47,146 nt of DNA from Candidatus Uhrbacteria bacterium GW2011_GWC2_41_11 (GTDB lineage: Bacteria; Patescibacteriota; Patescibacteriia; UBA9934; GWF2-40-263). A model generated the notes under the pieces. The model made no database searches. It saw only the letters and a list, made by a program, of their open reading frames with translations, and was not told the origin of the DNA. The position numbers were made by a program, and so were the translations under genes. Shown in pieces: positions 29,745 through 38,631 of this stretch; positions within the stretch are counted from its first letter, which is position 1, and each line of letters opens with the position of its first letter. The stretch is from positions 1 through 47,146 of the forward strand of contig LCAH01000005.1 of NCBI GenBank assembly GCA_000996355.1, written 5' to 3'.

Positions 29745-30152
29745 ATGCACGAAGACAATTACCATCTCATCACCAGTTGGGGTGGACTAAATCGGTCTCT
29801 AAAAGAAGGTCGGCTCAGTCTAAAAGAACTGGAGGAAGCTCTCTGTTTCTTCCGGTTCCGAACCGGACTGCATGAGCTGAAAATAAATGATTCATTCGCC
29901 TTTTTCGGAGCAGAAACAGCCGAAAAAAAATATAGGGAGATTATCCGTGTTCTCTCCAATAAAAATGGAGGAATTCGTTGGAGACAAGATCCGAATCATC
30001 TCCCTACATTAACTGATCTGGATGATTTCCTGGTCGAGAACGGATTTCCCTCATTCGCGAAATTTGTCCTGGATGGGGAGGAACGATATCAATGGTTCTC
30101 AATTATGCCAACCATTGTTTCTCGAGCAGGACTTATACTCATGGTTCATTGA
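29745..30152 (+). CDS. Hypothetical protein
   Basis: AAAGGAGAGATAC-ATG start MHEDNYHLITSWGGLN; own promoter and terminator. Confidence 0.7.
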   Translation: MHEDNYHLITSWGGLNRSLKEGRLSLKELEEALCFFRFRTGLHELKINDSFAFFGAETAEKKYREIIRVLSNKNGGIRWRQDPNHLPTLTDLDDFLVENGFPSFAKFVLDGEERYQWFSIMPTIVSRAGLILMVH

Positions 30153-30158
30153 CCCTCT

Positions 30159-30178
30159 AGCGTCCATCGTCGGACGCT
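30159..30178 (+). terminator. Rho-independent terminator
   Basis: AGCGTCC/GGACGCT followed by a run of T. Confidence 0.85.
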
Positions 30179-30241
30179 TTTTTTTTTCAAATCTGTTATA
30201 CTTTTTTCAAGACATGAATATTTTTTCTTCATGCATACTCT

Positions 30242-31153
30242 ATGTTTTCTGGATCCCGATTTGAGAATTCTTTCCCAGGAGGTGGTTTTCATAGCGAAAC
30301 CGAACGAATACGAAAAGAACAAGAAATACCAGGCGAGGAATACATCCCGAGCACAGAGGATGAAATGCCTCTTGAAATGAAAAAAGAAGTCACTCGCATC
30401 GGACTCAACATCATGCGCAAAGTGTTTGCAAACATTCCGGATTATGTCGTGTTTGCAAGCACAGCCATGTCTTTATATGGATTAGAAGACGCCCCTGGAG
30501 ATTTTGATGCGACGGTTTCTTCAGAACAAACACTCAATCGAGTACGTGATCATTTGGCACGTGTACCTGGCGTTCAATTCAAGCATAACGGTTCATATAT
30601 CACCTCTCCATTGGATGGAACAAAAATTTTAAAAGGAAGTATTGTGATGGAATTTCCATCAACCAAACCAGGCGATAAATCGTCAAAGTACGCTTATCCA
30701 TTTGAAATTTTCTGCAAATCCACCCTCGTCCCGACGGAAACATTTCAAAAACAACATCGTGTTGAAGGTTTTAATGTTCTTACCCAGGAAGGCTTACAAC
30801 AGCAATACGCGAACAATACAAAAATGGAAGAACGTATTCAAAAATATATCGACCCAATTATTGACTATCTCACACATTCAGAAAGAGAACACCGCATTCT
30901 TGCAGAATTAGAACGCTGGCGAGCACATCAAGATTCTTCCTTTTTCTTTAAACCAATTGTTGGGGATATTCTTGATCAATTTGAAATACTTCCTGAAGAT
31001 TTGGAAAAATTCTATCAAATCAAACAAAAAAAATACGGAAAAATCTCTTCCGCAGATGTTGCGGAAATTCTCACAGGAGGTTTGAAAATTAAATTAAAAA
31101 AACGGCGAGAAAACATTCGAAAACTTATTGATTTTCAACGATTAGAGGTGTGA
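30242..31153 (+). CDS. Hypothetical protein with nucleotidyltransferase-like N-terminal motif
   Basis: YVVFASTAMSLYGLEDAPGDFDATVS resembles a G/S-x..GxxxxxxDxD nucleotidyltransferase signature. Confidence 0.6.
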   Translation: MFSGSRFENSFPGGGFHSETERIRKEQEIPGEEYIPSTEDEMPLEMKKEVTRIGLNIMRKVFANIPDYVVFASTAMSLYGLEDAPGDFDATVSSEQTLNRVRDHLARVPGVQFKHNGSYITSPLDGTKILKGSIVMEFPSTKPGDKSSKYAYPFEIFCKSTLVPTETFQKQHRVEGFNVLTQEGLQQQYANNTKMEERIQKYIDPIIDYLTHSEREHRILAELERWRAHQDSSFFFKPIVGDILDQFEILPEDLEKFYQIKQKKYGKISSADVAEILTGGLKIKLKKRRENIRKLIDFQRLEV

Positions 31154-32199
31154 ACAGTTTTTGAAAAATCTTTTTGAAGAACCCCCGCTTTGTAAAGTTC
31201 CACAAGAACCAACACGGCAGAAAGAACCGTGGGACCCACAATCAAACCAATAGAACCAAACGTTTCAATGCCGCCAAGCATGAATACAAGAAGAAGAAGA
31301 GCGTGCATATGAGTGGTTCCTTTCATAAGGTACGGAGCCAAAAGATTATCAACGAGTCCAACAACCAAAATAGACCAAAGTGTCAACCCAACAGTTGCAA
31401 CCATATCTCCTGTAAAAAAGAGATAAACGATCGCCGGAACCATTACAAGACCAACTCCAACCAATGGAACTTGTGCAGCAACGACTGCAGCCGCTCCCCA
31501 AAGAAACGAGCCTGGCACCCCGAAAAAAGACATGCCGATCGTTGCAAAAATTCCCTGTGTTACGGCAACCATAAGTGCTCCGAATACAACGGAACGCACA
31601 GTTTCCACAATACGCTGCATAATCGCCTCATCCACCGTGTCTCGAAACGGACTCAATATCAAAATTTCTCGGCGCAGTTTATTCCGATCTGCGAGAAGAT
31701 AATACAAGGCAATAAAAAAGAGGATGGTGTTTATAGCAAATTTTGTGGAACTGGAAAAAAGATCATCCACATGTCCAAAAATCCATTCAGCAACACTTTT
31801 TGCAACTGCATTCAAATCCAACGCCAGCACCCGTTCACGTAAAAAAGAAGGAAGACTTTCTAACATGGCTGCAACCTGAACACGCGAAATCCACCCTCCG
31901 TCTCCCAGAGAACTTTGTAATAATTCCGTTGCTTGTCGAACCATGAGTAAAAGAACAAAAAAGATAGGAACGGCAATTAAGAGAAAAACAGCAAAAACCA
32001 AAAGAGCTGCGGCAAGTTTTTTTCGCTTGATCAATTGTTCAAGACGTTCATGAATTGGTGCACAAACAATGGCCGCAATTCCAGCTGTCAAAAGAGTAAG
32101 AACAAATGACTGAATCGTTGTCCAAGCAAGAAAAAGCACGATGACAGAAATCAAAAGAAAAAACCATCGTTCCAAAGACATTGAATGTTCCATGCGCAT
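31135..32199 (-). CDS. AI-2E family transporter (PerM-like)
   Basis: Eight-TM-like pattern; FLWGAAAVVAAQVPLVGVGLVMVPAIVYLFFTGD...VVGLVDNLLAPYLMKGTTHMHALLLLVFMLGGIETFGSIGLIVGPTVLS. Confidence 0.92.
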   Translation of the reverse strand: MRMEHSMSLERWFFLLISVIVLFLAWTTIQSFVLTLLTAGIAAIVCAPIHERLEQLIKRKKLAAALLVFAVFLLIAVPIFFVLLLMVRQATELLQSSLGDGGWISRVQVAAMLESLPSFLRERVLALDLNAVAKSVAEWIFGHVDDLFSSSTKFAINTILFFIALYYLLADRNKLRREILILSPFRDTVDEAIMQRIVETVRSVVFGALMVAVTQGIFATIGMSFFGVPGSFLWGAAAVVAAQVPLVGVGLVMVPAIVYLFFTGDMVATVGLTLWSILVVGLVDNLLAPYLMKGTTHMHALLLLVFMLGGIETFGSIGLIVGPTVLSAVLVLVELYKAGVLQKDFSKTVHTSNR

Positions 32200-32298
32200 A
32201 TAAATCTATTATAGATGAAAGTTCTTTCTTTCTCCAGACAAAAAAATCTATTCCTCATTCCTAACACCCAACATATATCACCTATTTGTCACGATCTC

Positions 32299-32327
32299 TT
32301 GACAAATATTTTTATTTATGGTAAACT
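32299..32327 (+). promoter_or_regulatory. Upstream promoter of the structured RNA locus (P1)
   Basis: TTGACA (32299-32304), 17-nt spacer, TAAACT (32322-32327). Confidence 0.65.
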
Positions 32328-32377
32328 TATTTTTGTAAGGTTGAAATAAATAATAAACCAACATTTGTTACAAGCTA

Positions 32378-32406
32378 TTGACAAAAATTTTCAACCGTGG
32401 TATGCT
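32378..32406 (+). promoter_or_regulatory. Proximal promoter of the structured RNA locus (P2)
   Basis: TTGACA (32378-32383), 17-nt spacer, TATGCT (32401-32406). Confidence 0.75.
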
Positions 32407-32451
32407 AGAAGAGTTATAAAATTCAAATTAGTTCCCTTTCAGCATTTTTGG

Positions 32452-32483
32452 AAAAAACAGTTTGAGAATCGAAACTGTTTTTT
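32452..32483 (+). other. Terminator/attenuator-like hairpin in the leader of the candidate RNA
   Basis: Perfect 12-bp stem AAAAAACAGTTT/AAACTGTTTTTT. Confidence 0.6.
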
Positions 32484-33398
32484 CTAAGAATCGTGAGCGG
32501 GAGCGTTGTTATTCCGAAATCTCCCCCACGGCGTTGGCTGGATCATGGCATCAAAAGGATGGCTTATCCCCTGATGTATTGTTACATCAGACCCATCCCC
32601 CAACAATAGCCACCCGGCCGCGCATCGATGGCAGATTCGGGGACTGCCTGCCAATCACTTGTTCCCCGATTTTACCACCCGCGGGCGTCCCATCCCTACC
32701 AGGCATTCATCATCAGGCAGGGACCCTCGCGAATTTTTTGAAAGCCACCCCACCACTCTATCGAAAATACAGAGTCGGAGGGGCTGGCGATAACCAAGGG
32801 TCATTTTTCAGACCCATGAGAGTCCCTTTGGACTCATGAAAGAGAGAACAGAAATGTTCCTAAGACAATTTTGTAGACGATAGGAGACTAAGAGAGGGTC
32901 TCCGTTAACAAAAAAACTCTCTGAAGAAGGTGTACCCAGGTCTACCTTTAAAACCTGGCTTAGTCGCTTGTTGGTACCAACCCCCTATCGGCGCTGCTTC
33001 GCAACCGGGGGTCTGGTCGCACCGGAAAAACAGGTGACAAAAAACCAAAAACTTCTTCGAGAATCCCTCGACACGGCCCCACAACCATCGGGCGCCTACG
33101 GGATTAAAAATCTCGGAGAAAAACCAAGAAAGGAGGGTGAGACATGGCTTATTGTCATGAATCACCATTCTACTGAACCAAGGGGAGTCGACGACACCGA
33201 CCAGGCATTTTTGCCGGAGTTGCTCGTCGTGCGCGAAAAGCCAATCGACTCCCCCCACGCGAGACATCTTTTGGGGAGTTGATACGGGCTACCGCGGGCG
33301 CCTTTCGCCTGCGTCGGAGCCTTGCTGTCGGCTCCCCTTGTCTTTTGAGGACTTGAAGAAAATGCTTCGAGAATTCAAAAGAGGAAGAGACGACTCTG

Positions 33399-33427
33399 AA
33401 AATCCGCCCTTAACCCGGGCGGATTTT
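33399..33427 (+). terminator. Rho-independent terminator of the candidate RNA
   Basis: Perfect 11-bp stem AAAATCCGCCC/GGGCGGATTTT followed by CGTTTTTTC. Confidence 0.85.
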
Positions 33428-33462
33428 CGTTTTTTCTGATTTCACGTTATGATCTTTTTGTT

Positions 33463-34167
33463 ATGAAACAAGAAATACGCCTCAATAAATTCCTTGTCAG
33501 TGTTGGTGCATGCTCCCGCCGAGAAGCAGATCGTCTGATTGAGGACGAAAGAGTGAGTGTGAATAGAACTCCAGCTCTTCTTGGACAAAAAGTCACAGGA
33601 AAAGAAATCATCACGATTGATGGAGAACCTGTTGGCAAACCACCCACAAAACGTATCTACATGGCATATCACAAACCTATTGGCATTATTTGTACAAGCG
33701 ATCCGAATGCAGAAGACAATATTATTGAAGCGATCAATTTTCCCGAACGTATTTTTCACATTGGACGACTGGACGTTGCTTCTTCTGGACTCATTCTTCT
33801 CACAAACGACGGAGATATCGTGAACCATATTTTACGTGCAGAAGAACAACATGAAAAAGAATATGTGATCCAAACAGATCGACCTCTCACAGATATTTTT
33901 CTCCATCGCATGGAAACAGGTGTGGTCATAGACGACCGCCACACCCTTCCGGCAACAGTTAAAAGACTGGGACCTGATCGTTTTACTCTGACCCTTATCG
34001 AAGGACGCAATCGTCAAATTCGCAAAATGTGCGAAGCACTTGGTTATGAAGTCAAACAACTCAAACGTATTCGTGTCATGAATATTCAACTCGGAGATCT
34101 TCCGCCCGGTCGTTGGCGATTTCTCACTCCACAAGAAGAAAAAGAATTGTTGGAAAACAAAAAATAA
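33463..34167 (+). CDS. Pseudouridine synthase, RsuA/RluB/RluF family
   Basis: S4 domain (IRLNKFLVSVGACSRREADRLIEDERVSVN), GRLDVASSGLILLTNDGD, EGRNRQIRKMCEALGYEVKQLKRIRVM. Confidence 0.93.
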   Translation: MKQEIRLNKFLVSVGACSRREADRLIEDERVSVNRTPALLGQKVTGKEIITIDGEPVGKPPTKRIYMAYHKPIGIICTSDPNAEDNIIEAINFPERIFHIGRLDVASSGLILLTNDGDIVNHILRAEEQHEKEYVIQTDRPLTDIFLHRMETGVVIDDRHTLPATVKRLGPDRFTLTLIEGRNRQIRKMCEALGYEVKQLKRIRVMNIQLGDLPPGRWRFLTPQEEKELLENKK

Positions 34168-34170
34168 AAA

Positions 34171-34192
34171 CCGTTCCTGATAGGAGGAACGG
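34171..34192 (-). terminator. Terminator of the 34201..34632 gene
   Basis: CCGTTCC/GGAACGG stem followed on the minus strand by TTTTTATTTTTT. Confidence 0.7.
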
Positions 34193-34200
34193 AGTTTGTT

Positions 34201-34632
34201 TCAAAGAACGTCACGATGACGCACAACGGTCATAACCTCTAGACCACTTGGTTTGGAATATATCTCATACGCAATCATGGCGTTGGCGAAAACTCCAAAC
34301 CGATCTGTACCGGTTCGTGCGGCCAGAATGTCCAACTGTTCAAGCATATCGTGTGTGAGATCGATACATAGATCCCACTCACCCTCTTCCATCCCAGGAC
34401 TCGCTTGTTGAGCCTCGGAAAAAAATGGATTTATTGGTCGACCAACGGGGAATCCTGGATCATTCGATCTTTCTTCATAAAGATTGTGAACATATTCAGC
34501 CATGACCTGACAGAGAAATTCGCTCGGATCTTTAATTCCGCTGCCGCCGCCGCTCATGAGCCGAAAGAAAAAAATTGCCTGCTCTGGATCCCTCACCTGA
34601 AAACAAAAACGAATCTCTCCTGTTCCTGACAT
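34201..34632 (-). CDS. Hypothetical protein
   Basis: 143-aa open frame; GGAGGA SD before ATG. Confidence 0.65.
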   Translation of the reverse strand: MSGTGEIRFCFQVRDPEQAIFFFRLMSGGGSGIKDPSEFLCQVMAEYVHNLYEERSNDPGFPVGRPINPFFSEAQQASPGMEEGEWDLCIDLTHDMLEQLDILAARTGTDRFGVFANAMIAYEIYSKPSGLEVMTVVRHRDVL

Positions 34633-34711
34633 GGGAGTCCTCCTCTGTCAGACGTTTGTGGTTTATCACATATTGTATAAGGACTTCTTTTGTTATACCT
34701 TTTTTGAAATT

Positions 34712-36646
34712 TTAGTCAATGCCACCTGTTTCTTCTTGAAAAAATGGCACAGACGGAAGTGTTGTTAACTTTGATAATATATCTCGTTCTCGATTCAGGG
34801 TTGCATCACCTATTTCTTGTGCTTCTTGTTCAAAATAATTTTTAAAACGGATAAATATCTGGTCATAAGGAGAAGAAACCTGCAAAGGAAGAGATGTTTG
34901 TTCCCAAGACGATGTTGTTTCATTTTTTTCTCTTTCATCGGCAATCCATTGTCGAATCAATTCCCCATATCGCACTAAAAGAACACCTTTACGTACTCCA
35001 TTATCATCGGACATATCTGCTTGAAGACCATCAAATGAGATATCTCCCGTGCGTGACCATGTACGACCATCACGATCCTCATAATTCACCCGCAATGACA
35101 AATGCGGATCTCCTCCTGTTTTTCGCACTTTCAAAAGAATGATTCCTCCGCGTGTTTGTCCATCTTTTGTTGCGGAAGGAAAAAGCGTTCCGATGCGCAT
35201 GATATTTCCTGTAGATTTATTCGCTTCCGGAGAACCATACACCTGCTCAATTTCAAACCCATTTGATTCAGTCGTCATTTCCAAATTAAACACCAAAGGA
35301 GATACCATATAATCGAATCCTTCATCTAGACGTTCTTGTAATTCACTTTGTGTATGCGTGGAAAAATAATTTGCTCCACGTATTTTTGTTATTGCCTCAA
35401 CCAATGCACTCTGGAAATCAACACCTATGCCGATACATGTAGTATAGACCTTGTGTTGTGCATTTTTTTCTAATCGGCTTACGAGTCCATCTTTACTTAT
35501 ATCTCCAGTATTAGGCATGGCATCTGTCAAAATAATCATGCGATTCTCATACGTATAATCTTTTTCATCACTTACTTCCATAAATAATGTCTCTGCCGAA
35601 TCCAATCCTGCAGAAAAATCCGTCCCTCCATCCGCGGACAAAGATAACAAATGTGTTTTTATTTGTTCCATTTCTGTTTCTTTCACAAGACGAAGCGGTT
35701 TGGCTATAGACGCATGATCATTGAATAAAACGATTCCTAATCGATCATCCGGTTGTAGGTGATCTAAAAGACTTGATACGGACGCAAGAGCGGTTTGTAT
35801 TTTTGTTTTTTTTGCTTCCTGTTCTTTTTGTCTATTTTGATCGTAATAATAGGTATCAAAAGAAGATGACATCGAGCCTGAAATATCCAAAACAATAACA
35901 AGATTCAATTTTTTACGCGCAAAATCGCTTTGCTTCATTCCTGAATTCAATCCAACAGCCACATACATTTCTTCTTCACCTGTCAACGGATTTTTTGTCA
36001 CTGCCCGACGATAGGATGGACAAAAAAGTATGTCACACGTTTCCTTTTTTCCTGTTTCAAAAAAATAATCTCCAAACAACCCTTCGTACGTTAAACTTGA
36101 AAGCAATGGTAAAAATCCGTTTTCAATATTGGTGCGAAATGATCCAATATCTTTGGCTCCACCAACGGAAAATCCAAGAGATTCATCAGATGAAACAGAC
36201 ATCGATAATCCGGCACTACTCCCAAACGATTCACTTTGCACAAGACCACCAAACAAATCCCAACCAGCATCTCCCATTCCGAGACCTGCACTCGACCCAC
36301 TTCCAGACATTCCAGAAATAAATGCACCAGATGTCTTATCTACTTCAGAAGAAGACCTATATTGCCAATCATCTATTTTTTTAGGTGCTATAAAAGAAAG
36401 AAGAGAACGGCGAGGATGTTGATAAGACATCTGAACACTCACAACCATAAGAACAAGAACTGCGAATACACATACGGGCCACAGGCGTTTCCATCGCTGC
36501 AAAAATTGGATCATCAGAGACAGGGAAAAATGTTTAGATGTTTTCGAAAAACCTAATCGTGCTGCCACCATTTGTTCCAATGGAACGTTCACAGAGATTT
36601 GTTCTATTTCTTTCTGATACATTTTCGAAAAAATATTTTTCAACAT
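34712..36646 (-). CDS. Membrane-anchored von Willebrand factor A (VWA) domain protein
   Basis: LNLVIVLDISGSMSSSF (MIDAS DxSGS), GGTDFSAGLD, MIILTDAMPNTGD; TM WPVCVFAVLVLMVVSVQM. Start MLKNIFSKM at 36646 overlaps the sigma stop (ATGTTGA). Confidence 0.85.
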   Translation of the reverse strand: MLKNIFSKMYQKEIEQISVNVPLEQMVAARLGFSKTSKHFSLSLMIQFLQRWKRLWPVCVFAVLVLMVVSVQMSYQHPRRSLLSFIAPKKIDDWQYRSSSEVDKTSGAFISGMSGSGSSAGLGMGDAGWDLFGGLVQSESFGSSAGLSMSVSSDESLGFSVGGAKDIGSFRTNIENGFLPLLSSLTYEGLFGDYFFETGKKETCDILFCPSYRRAVTKNPLTGEEEMYVAVGLNSGMKQSDFARKKLNLVIVLDISGSMSSSFDTYYYDQNRQKEQEAKKTKIQTALASVSSLLDHLQPDDRLGIVLFNDHASIAKPLRLVKETEMEQIKTHLLSLSADGGTDFSAGLDSAETLFMEVSDEKDYTYENRMIILTDAMPNTGDISKDGLVSRLEKNAQHKVYTTCIGIGVDFQSALVEAITKIRGANYFSTHTQSELQERLDEGFDYMVSPLVFNLEMTTESNGFEIEQVYGSPEANKSTGNIMRIGTLFPSATKDGQTRGGIILLKVRKTGGDPHLSLRVNYEDRDGRTWSRTGDISFDGLQADMSDDNGVRKGVLLVRYGELIRQWIADEREKNETTSSWEQTSLPLQVSSPYDQIFIRFKNYFEQEAQEIGDATLNRERDILSKLTTLPSVPFFQEETGGID

Positions 36647-37158
36647 AAAATATCTTCCCCATTTTTTTCTTCTAAACGTAGCCTTCGATGAAGTCGAGAA
36701 AACCACTGACGAACAGCGGATACTTCTTTTCCAAGGATATATGCAAGTTCCTCATACGTCATTTCATCCTCATACCGCATGGCAAGAAGAGCTTTTTCTT
36801 CACCTGTAAGACGTTCAAGAATTCGTTCAATAGCCATTTTATGATCAAGATGTTCGTGAAATAAATCATCTATCTCTGAATAAGAATTCGCTCCCCGTTC
36901 CTCAAATGAAATAGACATTTTTTTCGTACGCCAATACATCAACAAACGATATCGCACTATTCCACACATCCACTGCCGAAGTGTTCCTAAATGTTCATCG
37001 TATTCCTCGATCTTTGCGTATCCTTGCACACACACATCTGCCACAATATCCTCCGCTTCCTGACGATCAGAAACGCGATACCGCACATATCGATACAGAA
37101 ATTCAAATAAAACATGGTATTCGCGGGCAAAGAGGTCGCGTTTTTCAAAAACATCCAT
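36640..37158 (-). CDS. ECF-type RNA polymerase sigma-70 factor
   Basis: FEFLYRYVRYRVSDRQEAEDIVADVCVQGYAKIEE; LTGEEKALLAMRYEDEMTYEELAYILGKEVSAVRQWFSRLHRRL. Confidence 0.9.
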   Translation of the reverse strand: MDVFEKRDLFAREYHVLFEFLYRYVRYRVSDRQEAEDIVADVCVQGYAKIEEYDEHLGTLRQWMCGIVRYRLLMYWRTKKMSISFEERGANSYSEIDDLFHEHLDHKMAIERILERLTGEEKALLAMRYEDEMTYEELAYILGKEVSAVRQWFSRLHRRLRLEEKNGEDILC

Positions 37159-37343
37159 ACGAAAAAATCTTGTACATATATCCTATGCATCTTTCCCACT
37201 TTTTGTGACAAAAGAAAAGACCGCCCAACGAGACGAAAGTTGACGAAAAAGAAAAAATATCTATACTGATCTATCAACCTCCTTTGTGGGTTGATAGATT
37301 CTTTCAAAAAACATGCCATTTATCATCATTCAGAAAGGCATTA

Positions 37344-38555
37344 ATGAACAAATACTTCATTCTTTCTCTTTTCTCTCTCTTCTGTTTTGGACATAAACCT
37401 GTGTTAGCACAGGAAGGAATATCAACAGCAGAACAAAATAAAACCGTGAAAATTCTCGTCTTTTGTTCTGATGCATTTGGTATTTGTCACCTCATAGATC
37501 AGGAATTACTCGGATATCGATACCGGACAGATGTTTCTTCTTTTCCCTTCCAACGTATCGACACCATGCAAGTTGAAGTCTGTCCGGATATCGCCCGATA
37601 CCAAATCCATGTCATTCCAACGTTTGTAGCAGTCAATGCAGATGGAATAGCACTCCACCGCCGGGAAGGATACGCAAATAAAGAAGATACGATTGACTGG
37701 TTTCGTTCTATTTCCTTCCCTGTCTTAAACACGTCGGGAAAAAATGCCGCCCGTACGGCAAGAATGCTTGTCGAAGGGGGACAAGAAGAACGCGCGGCTG
37801 TTTATATAAAGACCGCGGAGGATGGAGAAGATTTTCGTATTGCGAGATTATTTGAAGAAAAACGACGAGAAGACGCGGAATGGCTTTTTGAAAAAACTCT
37901 TCCGGGTCTCTGGACAGAACAAGCATTAACCCTTTTTCCAGATCTTTGGTCTCGAGTAGATGCAGCATTCATCAGTCGAACGTCGGATCCATTCTCTCAG
38001 GCATCAACACTTCTTCTTTCTGGAATGGCCGCTGCGCAAGAACAAAAAAAAGAAGATGCCACGCATCAGTGGCAAACAGCAGTCAAAATTATCCTCGACA
38101 CCTGTTGGCTTGAAATTCCAAAAAATGATCGGGCGTATGCCTGGCTGCTCGCAAACCTCTACGAACGGCTTGGACAATGGGACGAAGCGGAACGGATCTG
38201 GCAGACTATGACTCGAGCATTTCCGAACGATATCATGTTTTCGATCGGAAGAATACGACTCATGTTGGCACAGGGCGGACGAGGAACCGAGGCCATGGAA
38301 CTTGCCCATTCCCTCCACGAAACCACAAAAAAACGCGGTATTCTCTATCGACTCTGGACTGCGCGCACGCTTGCAGAAACCTGTTTCGCAGAAGGACAAA
38401 AGGATGAAGCACTTCTTGTTCTCCGCGAAACGTTGAATGCCGCATCCGTGGTCTCGTTTCCGCACACGGACACGATCCAAATATGGAGTGAACGACAGGA
38501 AAAGACACGTCATCTACTGAGTCGACTCCAAGCCGGATCAATAACTTCGCCGTAA
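37344..38555 (+). CDS. Exported thioredoxin-fold protein with helical-repeat (TPR-like) C-terminus
   Basis: Signal peptide MNKYFILSLFSLFCFGHKPVLAQ; KILVFCSDAFGICHLIDQELL ... VIPTFVAVNADG; later YAWLLANLYERLGQWDEAERIWQTMTRAFPND. Confidence 0.65.
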   Translation: MNKYFILSLFSLFCFGHKPVLAQEGISTAEQNKTVKILVFCSDAFGICHLIDQELLGYRYRTDVSSFPFQRIDTMQVEVCPDIARYQIHVIPTFVAVNADGIALHRREGYANKEDTIDWFRSISFPVLNTSGKNAARTARMLVEGGQEERAAVYIKTAEDGEDFRIARLFEEKRREDAEWLFEKTLPGLWTEQALTLFPDLWSRVDAAFISRTSDPFSQASTLLLSGMAAAQEQKKEDATHQWQTAVKIILDTCWLEIPKNDRAYAWLLANLYERLGQWDEAERIWQTMTRAFPNDIMFSIGRIRLMLAQGGRGTEAMELAHSLHETTKKRGILYRLWTARTLAETCFAEGQKDEALLVLRETLNAASVVSFPHTDTIQIWSERQEKTRHLLSRLQAGSITSP

Positions 38556-38602
38556 TCTTGTTGAACGGTCCCATATATGGATCGTTTTTTTGATACAAAA
38601 AA

Positions 38603-38626
38603 AGATCTGATATGTTGATCAGATCT
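38603..38626 (-). terminator. Terminator of the ADP-ribosylglycohydrolase-like gene
   Basis: AGATCTGAT/ATCAGATCT stem followed on the minus strand by TTTTTTT. Confidence 0.75.
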
Positions 38627-38631
38627 CTGAT

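Larger units (their letters stand above)
32412..33433 (+). ncRNA. Candidate large (about 1.0 kb) structured noncoding RNA of unknown family
   Basis: Promoter-to-terminator unit with no convincing protein frame. GC-rich relative to flanks; strong stems listed in findings; ends at Rho-independent terminator 33399-33433. TSS inferred about 6-8 nt after TATGCT. Confidence 0.7.

Noticed and set aside
30242-31153. AbiEii-type toxin/antitoxin interpretation of the nucleotidyltransferase-like gene
   Set aside because: Only a weak NTase-like motif is visible and no antitoxin partner gene is adjacent.
32462-33282. ORFs 32462..32839 (+), 32968..33282 (+), 32905..33267 (-)
   Set aside because: Low-complexity-like translations without SD sites in sensible places, mutually overlapping, in a region better explained by RNA structure.
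32412-33433. tmRNA, RNase P RNA, SRP RNA or group I/II intron as identity of the 1-kb RNA
   Set aside because: No tRNA-like 3' end with GTTCGA/CCA, no GAGGAAAGTCC-type RNase P core, no GGAAGCAGC-type SRP loop, and no intron domain V or P7-like core that I could find by eye. A covariance-model scan is still needed.
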